42,107 nucleotides of DNA. Source: an uncultured bacterium. Its GTDB lineage: Bacteria > Verrucomicrobiota > Lentisphaeria > Victivallales > Victivallaceae. Positions 33,808-41,199 of this stretch are shown piece after piece (the first letter of the stretch is position 1; every line of letters starts with the position of its first letter). A program made the position numbers and the translations under genes. A model generated the notes under the pieces. It had not been told where the DNA came from. It did not search any database and worked only from the letters and a program-made list of their open reading frames with translations. Location: NCBI GenBank assembly GCA_949297015.1, contig CASFRF010000044.1, positions 1 through 42,107 of the forward strand, read 5' to 3'.

Positions 33808-35223
33808 TCAGGATTCGTGGAATACGAGCGCTTCGAAGACGGAAAAGCGCGCGCCTTCGCGCCAGGCGTCGGGCGGCAGTCCGGCCTTGCGGGACAACTG
33901 GGTCAGCGTGGTCGCCAGATCCCAGTGCTGCTCCGGGGCGACCTGGGGCAGAAAGACCGCGCCCCGACCGGCTTTTTCCAGAATGATCCCGTGGCGCCCG
34001 AGTTCGATTTCCGACCAGTCGGCGACCGGGTGGGGCGGGGTCAGCACCGAGATTTCCAGCCGCAGTTCCGGCCACTCCTCCGGGGTCACCGGGAGGAAGC
34101 GCGGATCGCCGAAGGCCGCATCCAGCGCCCGTTCGACCACCGCCTGCGCGAGCGGGCGGCGCGCTTCGATTTCCCCGATGCAGCCGCGCAGCTCCCCGTC
34201 GCGGGTATTCAGCGTGACAAAGCAGCCCCGCGGCTGCCGCAACCCGGCGGTGAGTTCGGCCGCATACTCCGTCTCCGGCAGTTTCCGGTGGTGAGCGAAG
34301 GCGTATTCGATGGTTCGGCGGGCCAGGTTGAGCAGAAACTCCTGTTCCGCCGGAGTGAGCGACTCCGGCTCCGGCCACCGCGCGTACCCGGCGGCGCAGA
34401 GGTAACAGACGAATTCGGCGCTCTCCCTGGTGCGCTCGGCGCTGTTGGTGTAGTGCAGCAGTTCAAACCGGGTGTCGGCGGGTACGGTTTGCAGCAGCAG
34501 CAGCAACGGCTGGTACCCGCAGATGGTGGCGCCGGTTCGGCGGAGCAGGGCGGCAAAGCCGGGGGCGTCGAGTTTCCGGATGGCGTCGAAGGCGGCGAGG
34601 TCGAGCTTCCGGACCTCGGCCGCGGCCTGCCCGTCGAAGGGGGTGAAGCCGAAGCTCGCGCCGTAGTGGGTGAAGTCGCTGCTGATGACCAGCAGCGTGT
34701 CGCGATCCAGAATTGTGCGCAGCGCCGCCGCGGCCCGACTCCGCCCCGAATCCGAAAAGTCGCCGACGATCAGCGGCACCAGCCGGAAGTCGACGAGTCC
34801 GTATTGCAGCAGCGGATATTCGATCTGCGCGGCGTGCTCCCCGGCGTGAACCGCGTCGCTGCGGACCAGCGGAAAGGCGCGACCAAGCCGGGTCAGCGCC
34901 TCCTCGTCGAGCGGGATGTCGCCGAACGGCGTCGCCACGGCCGCGCTCTCCGGCGCGACCAGCCGGTCGCGGATGGCGCAGCGGTGGCTGGGCGCCAGCA
35001 CCACCACCCGGGAAAAGTGCGCTCCCTGCAGCCGCCGGATGCCGTACAGCGCGGTCGCCGCGGAGTAGAGGTAGCCGGCATGGGGCAGAATCAGCAGATT
35101 CGGCACCGGTGCGCCCTCCGGTACGGGGGGCAGGGCGGCGCTTTCGCGCGTCAGCAGTTGACGGAGTGCTTCGGGATCGGCCGGATACCAGCTGCCGGCG
35201 ATGGAACTGGGCAGTACGCGCAT
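33808..35223 (-). CDS. MEMO-AMMECR1 fusion (AmmeMemoRadiSam system proteins B and A in one chain)
   Basis: 471 residues with two domains. Residues 1-270 match MEMO/AmrB: PHAGY with H48, APSH with H80, and TICGYQP with C235 align with the His/His/Cys metal ligands of MEMO1. Further motifs are GEHAAQIEYPLLQ and SSDFTHYG. Residues 285-471 match AMMECR1/AmrA: CFVTLN, LRGCIG with C348, AAFGDPRF, and LRLEISVLTPP. The upstream radical SAM gene ends 3 bases before this ATG, so all three parts of the system are co-expressed. The reaction catalysed by the system is not known. A terminator follows. Confidence 0.95.
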   Translation of the reverse strand: MRVLPSSIAGSWYPADPEALRQLLTRESAALPPVPEGAPVPNLLILPHAGYLYSAATALYGIRRLQGAHFSRVVVLAPSHRCAIRDRLVAPESAAVATPFGDIPLDEEALTRLGRAFPLVRSDAVHAGEHAAQIEYPLLQYGLVDFRLVPLIVGDFSDSGRSRAAAALRTILDRDTLLVISSDFTHYGASFGFTPFDGQAAAEVRKLDLAAFDAIRKLDAPGFAALLRRTGATICGYQPLLLLLQTVPADTRFELLHYTNSAERTRESAEFVCYLCAAGYARWPEPESLTPAEQEFLLNLARRTIEYAFAHHRKLPETEYAAELTAGLRQPRGCFVTLNTRDGELRGCIGEIEARRPLAQAVVERALDAAFGDPRFLPVTPEEWPELRLEISVLTPPHPVADWSEIELGRHGIILEKAGRGAVFLPQVAPEQHWDLATTLTQLSRKAGLPPDAWREGARFSVFEALVFHES

Positions 35224-35226
35224 GAT

Positions 35227-36117
35227 TCAGGTCTCCTCGGGGTCGGGGGTGAAGGGCAGATTACCGAGTCGCACGCAACGGAAGCCGCAACGGCGCGCCA
35301 GACTCCGCGCCCGGTACAAAGTCTCCGGCGGCGTCGGCGGCGCGGTGAAGCCGCCGGCCGGGAAGTAGGCGGAAAAGTGCAGCGGAACCTCGGTCCCGAG
35401 CTCCCCGGCCACCCGTTCGAGCAGTTCGAGCAGCTCCGGTTCCGCATCGTTGAGCCCGGGAATCAGCAGCGTGGTCAGCTCCAGATGTCCGTCGAAGTCG
35501 TTCCGGAAACTGCGGCAGCCGGCCAGCACCGGCTCCAGCGTGCCGCCGCAGTAGCGCCGATAGAAGGAGTCCGGCCCTTTGAGGTCGATGTTGGCCGCGT
35601 CGATCAGCGCATAGAGCTCCCGGCGCGGCTCCTCGGCGATGAAGCCGTTGCTGACCAGCACCGTGCCGAGTCCGGCCGCCCGCGCCGTCCGCGCGATTTC
35701 AAGCGCGTATTCAAAGGCGACGGTGGGTTCGTTGTAGGTCAGCGCAACCGATTCGCAGCCATAGCGGCGGGCCAGGGCGATCAGCTCCTGAGCCGATACT
35801 TCCGGCAGGTCGGGCGCCGCTTCGAGTCCGTGGCGCGAAAGCTGATCGTTCTGGCAGAAGGCGCAGCGCAGGTTGCAGCCGAAGGTGCCGATCGAGAAGG
35901 TCCGGCTGCCCGGTCGATAGCAGGCCAGCGGCTTCTTTTCAATGGGGTCCACCTGCAGCGCGGCGGGACGGTTCCAGGTTTCGGCGATCAGCCGCCCGCC
36001 CCGGTTGCGCCGGACCCGGCAGCGACCGACCGCGCCGGGGGCGATCACACAGCGGTGCGGACACAAAGTGCACTGTACCGCGTCGTGCTCCAGCTTTCGG
36101 TAGTATCGGGCTTCCAT
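35227..36117 (-). CDS. amrS: AmmeMemoRadiSam system radical SAM enzyme
   Basis: 296 residues. The radical SAM cluster motif is C81-xxx-C85-xx-C88 in FGCNLRCAFCQND. The N-terminal Cys set (C16, C19, C23, C33 in CTLCPHRC and GRC) marks the AmrS subfamily, formerly called PflA-like, and may bind another metal or cluster. VALTYNEPTVAFEYALE and LVSNGFI are also typical. It produces a 5'-deoxyadenosyl radical for an unknown substrate, in concert with MEMO and AMMECR1 encoded directly downstream. It has its own consensus-like promoter. Confidence 0.95.
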   Translation of the reverse strand: MEARYYRKLEHDAVQCTLCPHRCVIAPGAVGRCRVRRNRGGRLIAETWNRPAALQVDPIEKKPLACYRPGSRTFSIGTFGCNLRCAFCQNDQLSRHGLEAAPDLPEVSAQELIALARRYGCESVALTYNEPTVAFEYALEIARTARAAGLGTVLVSNGFIAEEPRRELYALIDAANIDLKGPDSFYRRYCGGTLEPVLAGCRSFRNDFDGHLELTTLLIPGLNDAEPELLELLERVAGELGTEVPLHFSAYFPAGGFTAPPTPPETLYRARSLARRCGFRCVRLGNLPFTPDPEET

Positions 36118-36138
36118 CGGTTCGCTCTCCGGAGGAGG

Positions 36139-36166
36139 AATATAGCTTCCTCCGCCGGAAAGTCAA
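36139..36166 (-). promoter_or_regulatory. Promoter of the AmmeMemoRadiSam operon
   Basis: Minus-strand TTGACT (36161-36166), 16-base spacer, TATATT (36139-36144). Predicted start near 36132, giving a leader of about 15 bases with GGAGAG before the ATG at 36117. Confidence 0.7.
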
Positions 36167-36181
36167 GCCCCGGACCGGCCG

Positions 36182-38542
36182 TCAGGACCGGGCCTGACGG
36201 AAGACCACCGCCCTGGCCCCCCAGTCCCGCCGGTACTGGGGCGGTCTGGGCGGCGCCGCCAGCTTGAGCCGCAAATAGTTGTACCCCTGCCGGAGGTTGA
36301 GGTCAAACCACAGCGGGGCGGTGAGTTCGGCCTCCTGCACCGGCTCCAGCTCCAGCACCTTTTCGCCGTTCAGGTAGCCGATCGCACACCCCGCGACCCC
36401 GAGCGCCAGCGTGGCCGGACCGGCCTCCTCCGCCCAGATCCGCAGTTGCAGATAGGCCAGATGATGCTCCCCCTCCTGGAAGTGGTGGATCAGATCGTAG
36501 TAGTCGTCGGGATTGACCTGAACCGGCGCGGCGTGGCGGTAGAACTCCTCGTCGCTCCGGATTTCCGGCTCGTAACTCTGCTCCGCCAGCGGTCGCCGGA
36601 AATCGTAGGGATAGGGCCCGGCGGCCGCGGCGTTGACCACCGGCAGCAGCTGTCGCTCAACCGGATCGGGGAAGGCGGTGATCCGGGTGGTGGTGCAGCC
36701 GTAGGGCACCAGTTCCAGATACTCCCGGTCTCCGAGCAGATGGTAGAACAGCGGCAGCTCCGGCGTGTAGCGCCCCAGGGCCAGTTCATCGTAGTTCGTG
36801 ATCCTGCGCACCGGGACCCGGAGCGTCAGCGGCGGCTGATCGTAGGGGTAGCTCGAGTCCCGGCGCTCCGGACGCAGCGCTTTGAGCTCCTCGCCGGTCA
36901 GATCCAGCGCGTAGTTCCAGGGGCCTGCCGGCATCAGGGTCAGCGGCGCAAAGCGTCCTTCACCCTCGGTGGTCGCACTGTGCGGCACCGGATAGGAGAA
37001 GACCAGCGGCCCGCAGCTCAGGCAGCCCCACTGCCGGTCTCTCTGCAGCTCCACTTCGGCCGGAAGCTCCAGCACCAGTTCGTCGCCCGGGCGCCAGAGC
37101 CGGCGGATTGTAGAGTAGGTTCCGGCGTCGGCGGTCAGGGTCAGCGGCTCGCCGTTGAGCCGGGCCTTCGCGCCGCGGCACCAGCCCGGAATCCGGAAGG
37201 TGAACGGCATCTCCAGCGCCGTCTCCGGCTCGAAACGGAAGCGGATCTCAGGTTCAAAGGGATATTCGGTCTCCTCCACGATCCGGTAGTTGACTCCGGC
37301 GTAGCGGTAGCGCAGCTCGGCCGGGCCGTAGGTGGCCGCCACCGGGGCGCCGGAGGCGTCGGCCAGGAACATGCGCAGCACATAATTCGGCATCACCCGG
37401 TGCAGGTTTCCGCCGCAGCACTCGGGGATGTGGTTCGCCTTGTACTGGCGCCAGGCGTTTTCGCCGCGCATGAAGTGGGAGTGATTGGAGAACGGCGTGG
37501 CCAGCACCTGATTGGGACTGGAGAGGTACTGCAGCCGGGTGAAGTCCTTGGTGATCGAGCCGGGCAGCGCGTTGAAGGCGATCTTTTCCAGCTGATCGGC
37601 GTAACCGGCCTTGCCGGTGGCCTGCAGAAAATAGCCGACGCTCCACAACAGGTCCGAAATCACACAGGTCTCATACCCCTGAAGCGGATCGCGGCCGGTC
37701 AGAAACTCGTTGGCGCTGGGCAGCCCGACCACCTGACCGTGCTCGCGCATGGCCTTCTCCAGACAGCGCTCGGCCGCTTCGAGACCGGCGCGGTCGCCGG
37801 TGTAGAGATAGAGCAGCACCGGAATTTTCAGCTCTTCGGAGAAGGTCACGCCGTGCATCACCACCCGTTTGCCGGAGGCGGCTTTGTCAAGCCACAGTTC
37901 CTCGTAGGGGTTGTCCAGCCGGGGATGATAGGCGTTGTGACGGGCGCAGGCGGCTACGGCCTTGGCCTTCAGCGCCTCGTCGCCGGTCCACTCGCTGAGT
38001 TTGAGGACACCCTCGAGATTGGTGAAGTGGCGCATCTCCAGCGCCAGATCGTCCACGCTGAGTTCGCGGTAGTGGCGGTGGAACGCCTCGCGGACGCGCT
38101 CGTCGCCGGTGGCCTCGTACCAAGCGATCACCGACTTGAAGAACACCGCCAGCGGCCACTCCGAACCCGAATCATGGTAGTCGCGCCCCAGCCGCCCGTC
38201 GCGGGGATGGCTGATCAGGTAGTCGAGATTTTCGCGGTACTCCCGCTGCAGCTCCGGATCGTCCAGCAGCAGCCCCAGCCGGATCAGGCCGTCCAGCAGA
38301 TAGCCCGACTGCTCATAGGGCCACCAGGCCATGTCGCGGACCACCGGAATGGTTTTGCCGTGGTGCCAGCCCTCGGTCAGATGCACGTTTTCGATCCGGC
38401 CCTTCCACATGACGGTGTCGAAGGGGTACCCCTGAACCGCGTGATGGCCGGTGAGTCCGTCGCGCTGACGGCGCAGAAATTCGGCGAGGAACCCCCGGGC
38501 CTTGATGGCGGTCGGCGGCAATTCACGAAACTGGTGATACAT
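36182..38542 (-). CDS. GH127-like (DUF1680) beta-L-arabinofuranosidase family glycoside hydrolase
   Basis: 786 residues from the ATG at 38542, which has GGAGGAGG upstream; a longer frame runs through the previous gene and is not used. An (alpha/alpha) barrel spans about 1-430, then beta-rich domains. Residues matching the zinc site of GH127 HypBA1 are E291 and C293 (in YETC) and C375/C376 (in ECCGGN). C375 would be the nucleophile and E279 (in ANEFL) the acid/base. The usual CCPPN reads CCGGN here, so it may be a relative with another specificity (GH127/146-type or unassigned). No signal peptide, so it acts on imported oligosaccharides. Confidence 0.85.
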   Translation of the reverse strand: MYHQFRELPPTAIKARGFLAEFLRRQRDGLTGHHAVQGYPFDTVMWKGRIENVHLTEGWHHGKTIPVVRDMAWWPYEQSGYLLDGLIRLGLLLDDPELQREYRENLDYLISHPRDGRLGRDYHDSGSEWPLAVFFKSVIAWYEATGDERVREAFHRHYRELSVDDLALEMRHFTNLEGVLKLSEWTGDEALKAKAVAACARHNAYHPRLDNPYEELWLDKAASGKRVVMHGVTFSEELKIPVLLYLYTGDRAGLEAAERCLEKAMREHGQVVGLPSANEFLTGRDPLQGYETCVISDLLWSVGYFLQATGKAGYADQLEKIAFNALPGSITKDFTRLQYLSSPNQVLATPFSNHSHFMRGENAWRQYKANHIPECCGGNLHRVMPNYVLRMFLADASGAPVAATYGPAELRYRYAGVNYRIVEETEYPFEPEIRFRFEPETALEMPFTFRIPGWCRGAKARLNGEPLTLTADAGTYSTIRRLWRPGDELVLELPAEVELQRDRQWGCLSCGPLVFSYPVPHSATTEGEGRFAPLTLMPAGPWNYALDLTGEELKALRPERRDSSYPYDQPPLTLRVPVRRITNYDELALGRYTPELPLFYHLLGDREYLELVPYGCTTTRITAFPDPVERQLLPVVNAAAAGPYPYDFRRPLAEQSYEPEIRSDEEFYRHAAPVQVNPDDYYDLIHHFQEGEHHLAYLQLRIWAEEAGPATLALGVAGCAIGYLNGEKVLELEPVQEAELTAPLWFDLNLRQGYNYLRLKLAAPPRPPQYRRDWGARAVVFRQARS

Positions 38543-38568
38543 GGTGAACCTCCTCCAGAAAAGTTCAG

Positions 38569-39954
38569 TTAGGGCATCTGCTCCAGTTCCCCGCGCCAGT
38601 GGGCGATCCGGGCGATCCGGTGAAAGACGCATTCGCCGACGCCGGGGACCTCGCAGCTCCCGTCGAGTTTGAGTCCGCCGCAGGGACCCTCCAGATTTTT
38701 GGGACACTCCGCCGGGCAGACGAAGGCGCTCCGGGGCAGTCGGCAGGGCCGGTGGCAGTTGCGGCAACCGGCCAGCAGTTTTTTCAGCAGCAGCCGCTCC
38801 GAACCCTGACTGTCGGCGTGGGCGAAGAAGAACTTTCGCAGATGGTACTTGAGTTTCTCAGCGCGGGAGACCTGAACCGGCCCGAAGTCGCGCAGGGCCA
38901 GCGGCCCGTCGGCATAGGGGCGGTGCAGCACCCGGTCGTACAGCGCGTAGCTGCGACTGCGCGGCGCCATTTCGGTCCGGGCCAGATAGGAGTTGTAGGA
39001 TTCCAGCCAGGAGCCGAAGTCGGTGAACTCCTCCAGTGCCGCTCCGATCCGCTCGGCGGCCAGCCGGATCCGGGCGGGCTGCTCGACGCCGAGCAGCTGA
39101 ACGCCGCTGAAGCCCAGCAGCCGACACCCCGCGACCTGCAGCTCCAGCCGCCGGTACTGCGCCGCTTCGAACTGCGTCCTGGAAAAGCGCAGCTCCTTTT
39201 CCAGAATGGCGCGGAAATCGGGCGAGATGGTGACTCCGGGAATCTCGCCGGAGAGGATGTCGTCCACCTTTTCGGGGGTCAGCAGCACCAGTCGGGCGAT
39301 GGTCGGATAGAAGAGGTCGCGCTCGCACAAATACCAGCGCAAGGATTGCAGTTTGAGCATGTCCCAGCCCGCCTGAGTCACGGCGAAGGCGGCTCCGGCG
39401 GCGAACTTCCGCACCAGTTTCCGGTATTGCGGGACCAGACTCCACGGCGTGTAGCAGAAGGGATTGACCACCACGCCGGTGTGAAACTCCCCGGCGGTCC
39501 GCTCCAGCAGGTTCAGACTGTCGGTAAAGACGTGGCGCCGGGTGGCCCGGCGATCCTCGCCCGGCACGGCGTCGCCGCTGGTCACCACCAGATTGGTCAG
39601 CGTGTTGGCCCGCGCCAGCTGCAGCAGTTCCGTAACGTGCTGCGGTGACTCCCCGCGTCCGCCCAGATAGACCAGATGACGGTCCCGGTTCTCCGGCGAA
39701 AGTCCGGAAGCGTACTCCACCGGATGCCAGGCGGCGGTGGGATACCGGCAGTCGGTGATCGCCAGCGCGCAGTTCAGCGGCTGCTCCAGTGCCGCCTGCT
39801 CCAGCGCCCGGAGCCGATCGGCGGCGGCGGCCGGATCGTTGTCCTTGGCCGGGGCCGCGTGCTCGATGAAGAGCACGAACTCCGCCCGGTCCAGCGCCTG
39901 CTGGAGCCGGTTGCCACGGGGCGAAAAATTCATTTCCAGTTGCAGTTCGCTCAT
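38569..39954 (-). CDS. MetF-like methylenetetrahydrofolate reductase fused to a MetV-type (MTHFR_C) cysteine domain
   Basis: 461 residues; the ATG at 39954 overlaps the preceding stop by 4 bases. The first 330 residues follow the MetF TIM barrel (LCALAITDC-like strand, HLVYLGGRGESPQHV, NLVVTSGDAVPG, GVVVNPF, AVTQAGWD). The last 80 residues carry many Cys, including CRNCHRPC, CPAECPKNLEGPCGG and GSCEV, the MTHFR_C/MetV signature seen with MetF in acetogens, probably holding metal or Fe-S. It may reduce methylene-THF for methionine or one-carbon use. It is encoded between a flippase-like protein and a glycosidase, a context without obvious meaning. Confidence 0.85.
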   Translation of the reverse strand: MSELQLEMNFSPRGNRLQQALDRAEFVLFIEHAAPAKDNDPAAAADRLRALEQAALEQPLNCALAITDCRYPTAAWHPVEYASGLSPENRDRHLVYLGGRGESPQHVTELLQLARANTLTNLVVTSGDAVPGEDRRATRRHVFTDSLNLLERTAGEFHTGVVVNPFCYTPWSLVPQYRKLVRKFAAGAAFAVTQAGWDMLKLQSLRWYLCERDLFYPTIARLVLLTPEKVDDILSGEIPGVTISPDFRAILEKELRFSRTQFEAAQYRRLELQVAGCRLLGFSGVQLLGVEQPARIRLAAERIGAALEEFTDFGSWLESYNSYLARTEMAPRSRSYALYDRVLHRPYADGPLALRDFGPVQVSRAEKLKYHLRKFFFAHADSQGSERLLLKKLLAGCRNCHRPCRLPRSAFVCPAECPKNLEGPCGGLKLDGSCEVPGVGECVFHRIARIAHWRGELEQMP

Positions 39955-41036
39955 GATTCCGCCGCGATTGAGGATTCTCCTGCCAGTTCCTGCTCCAGAA
40001 TCCGGCTCTCCTGACGGCGCCCGGGATCGAGCAGGAAGTAGATCATGCCCAGCAGATTGAAGAACAAGATCAGCGCCGTGTAGAGCAGCTGGGCCGTCTT
40101 GGCCGGACCCACCGCCATGCCGCCGGCCACCAGAATGGTGATGCACACGAAGTCCCGGCCGCCGAGCCCTCCGGGGAAGATCGGCAGCAGCCCGACGATG
40201 TTGGCCACGGTCATGGCCACCACTACCAGCAGGATTCCGGGATTGCCGACGTCGAGTCCGGCCAGCAGAAAGCCGAAGGCGGCGGTGACCATCAAATGGA
40301 CGCCGGGTACGCTCAACAGCGTCATGCCCAGGGTGACGCGCCAGTCTTTGCGGTAGAGATCGGTGGCGGCGGTCATCCGGGTGACCATGCCGTCGGTCAG
40401 GCGGTCGCCCAGCTGCATCAGCCAGCGGACCGGCGGGATTTTCTCCAGCGCCCGGTGGAAGAAGATCAGCATCGAGGCGCCGAGTCCGGCCAGACAGAGC
40501 GCCAGCAGCCCGGCGATCAGCAGCCAGCGCAGCTCCGGAGTGAGCTCGATCCCGGTGATGGAGACGTTGAGCAAGGTGGGCAAATCGAGCGGTACCAGCA
40601 CCAGCGCCATGCCGAAGAGCGCGATCATGCCGACGATGCGGTCCATCAGGATGGTGAACGCCGCTTCGACCTTGGTGCCCTCCCGCGCCCGGCGGGCCAG
40701 CACGCCGATTTTGACCAGGTCGCCGCCGATGGCTCCGCCCGGAAAGACCAGCGAGAAGAAGTAGGCCTGCATGGTCAGCGAGAAGGCCTCGCGGAAGGAG
40801 AGCTCCAGTTTCAGCACCTGAATCAGCCGGTACCAGCGCCAGGAGCAGATGACCATGTGCAGCGCGTAGCAGAAGGCCGCCGGAAGCAGCCACCAGAAGT
40901 TGAATTCCCGGAAGCTCTCCACGATCTCCCGGTGGTTGCGTCCGAAGAGGATGGCCACGATCGCTCCGGCGATGCCGAGTTTGACGAGGAACCAGAAGAT
41001 TTTTTTCCCTTTTGCCACCGCGCTTCGGGTCTGCAT
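39951..41036 (-). CDS. Flippase-like membrane protein, lysylphosphatidylglycerol synthase TM family (UPF0104)
   Basis: 361 residues from the ATG at 41036; upstream in-frame text is not coding-like. About eight hydrophobic spans. Family marks are SWRWYRLIQVL after the second span, FFSLVFPGGAIGGDLVKIGVL, and LPIFPGGLGGRD towards the end. Related proteins are the membrane half of MprF or stand-alone putative lipid or glycan-lipid transporters. It may move a lipid-linked compound across the inner membrane. The stop overlaps the MetF-like start by 4 bases. It begins the transcript that continues to the GH127-like gene, from a promoter shared back-to-back with cinA. Confidence 0.9.
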   Translation of the reverse strand: MQTRSAVAKGKKIFWFLVKLGIAGAIVAILFGRNHREIVESFREFNFWWLLPAAFCYALHMVICSWRWYRLIQVLKLELSFREAFSLTMQAYFFSLVFPGGAIGGDLVKIGVLARRAREGTKVEAAFTILMDRIVGMIALFGMALVLVPLDLPTLLNVSITGIELTPELRWLLIAGLLALCLAGLGASMLIFFHRALEKIPPVRWLMQLGDRLTDGMVTRMTAATDLYRKDWRVTLGMTLLSVPGVHLMVTAAFGFLLAGLDVGNPGILLVVVAMTVANIVGLLPIFPGGLGGRDFVCITILVAGGMAVGPAKTAQLLYTALILFFNLLGMIYFLLDPGRRQESRILEQELAGESSIAAES

Positions 41037-41081
41037 GAACGGTCCTGAAATGTTGTTTTGGGTTTTGGTGATTTTCCGGAT

Positions 41082-41110
41082 AATATAGCATGGATTGGGG
41101 CTCTCGGCAA
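41082..41110 (-). promoter_or_regulatory. Promoter of the flippase-MetF-GH127 operon
   Basis: Minus-strand TTGCCG (41105-41110), 17-base spacer, TATATT (41082-41087). Predicted start near 41075, about 39 bases before the ATG. Confidence 0.6.
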
Positions 41111-41163
41111 TCCCCGGCGCGGAATTTTCCGGGAATGGAGGCGCAAAATGCGGCGAAGTGGTG

Positions 41164-41169
41164 TATATT
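41164..41169 (+). promoter_or_regulatory. -10-like element upstream of cinA
   Basis: TATATT, with transcription expected near 41176, about 24 bases before the ATG. No clear -35 hexamer is seen 16-18 bases upstream. TATATT-type -10 elements recur elsewhere in this window. Confidence 0.4.
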
Positions 41170-41199
41170 GTCCGGGAAACGGGTGAGGAGCGAGACGAA

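Noticed and set aside
33154..36267. 1037-codon plus-strand frame antisense to the AmmeMemoRadiSam genes
   Set aside because: It runs antisense to MEMO-AMMECR1 and AmrS, both certain, and carries no recognisable domain.
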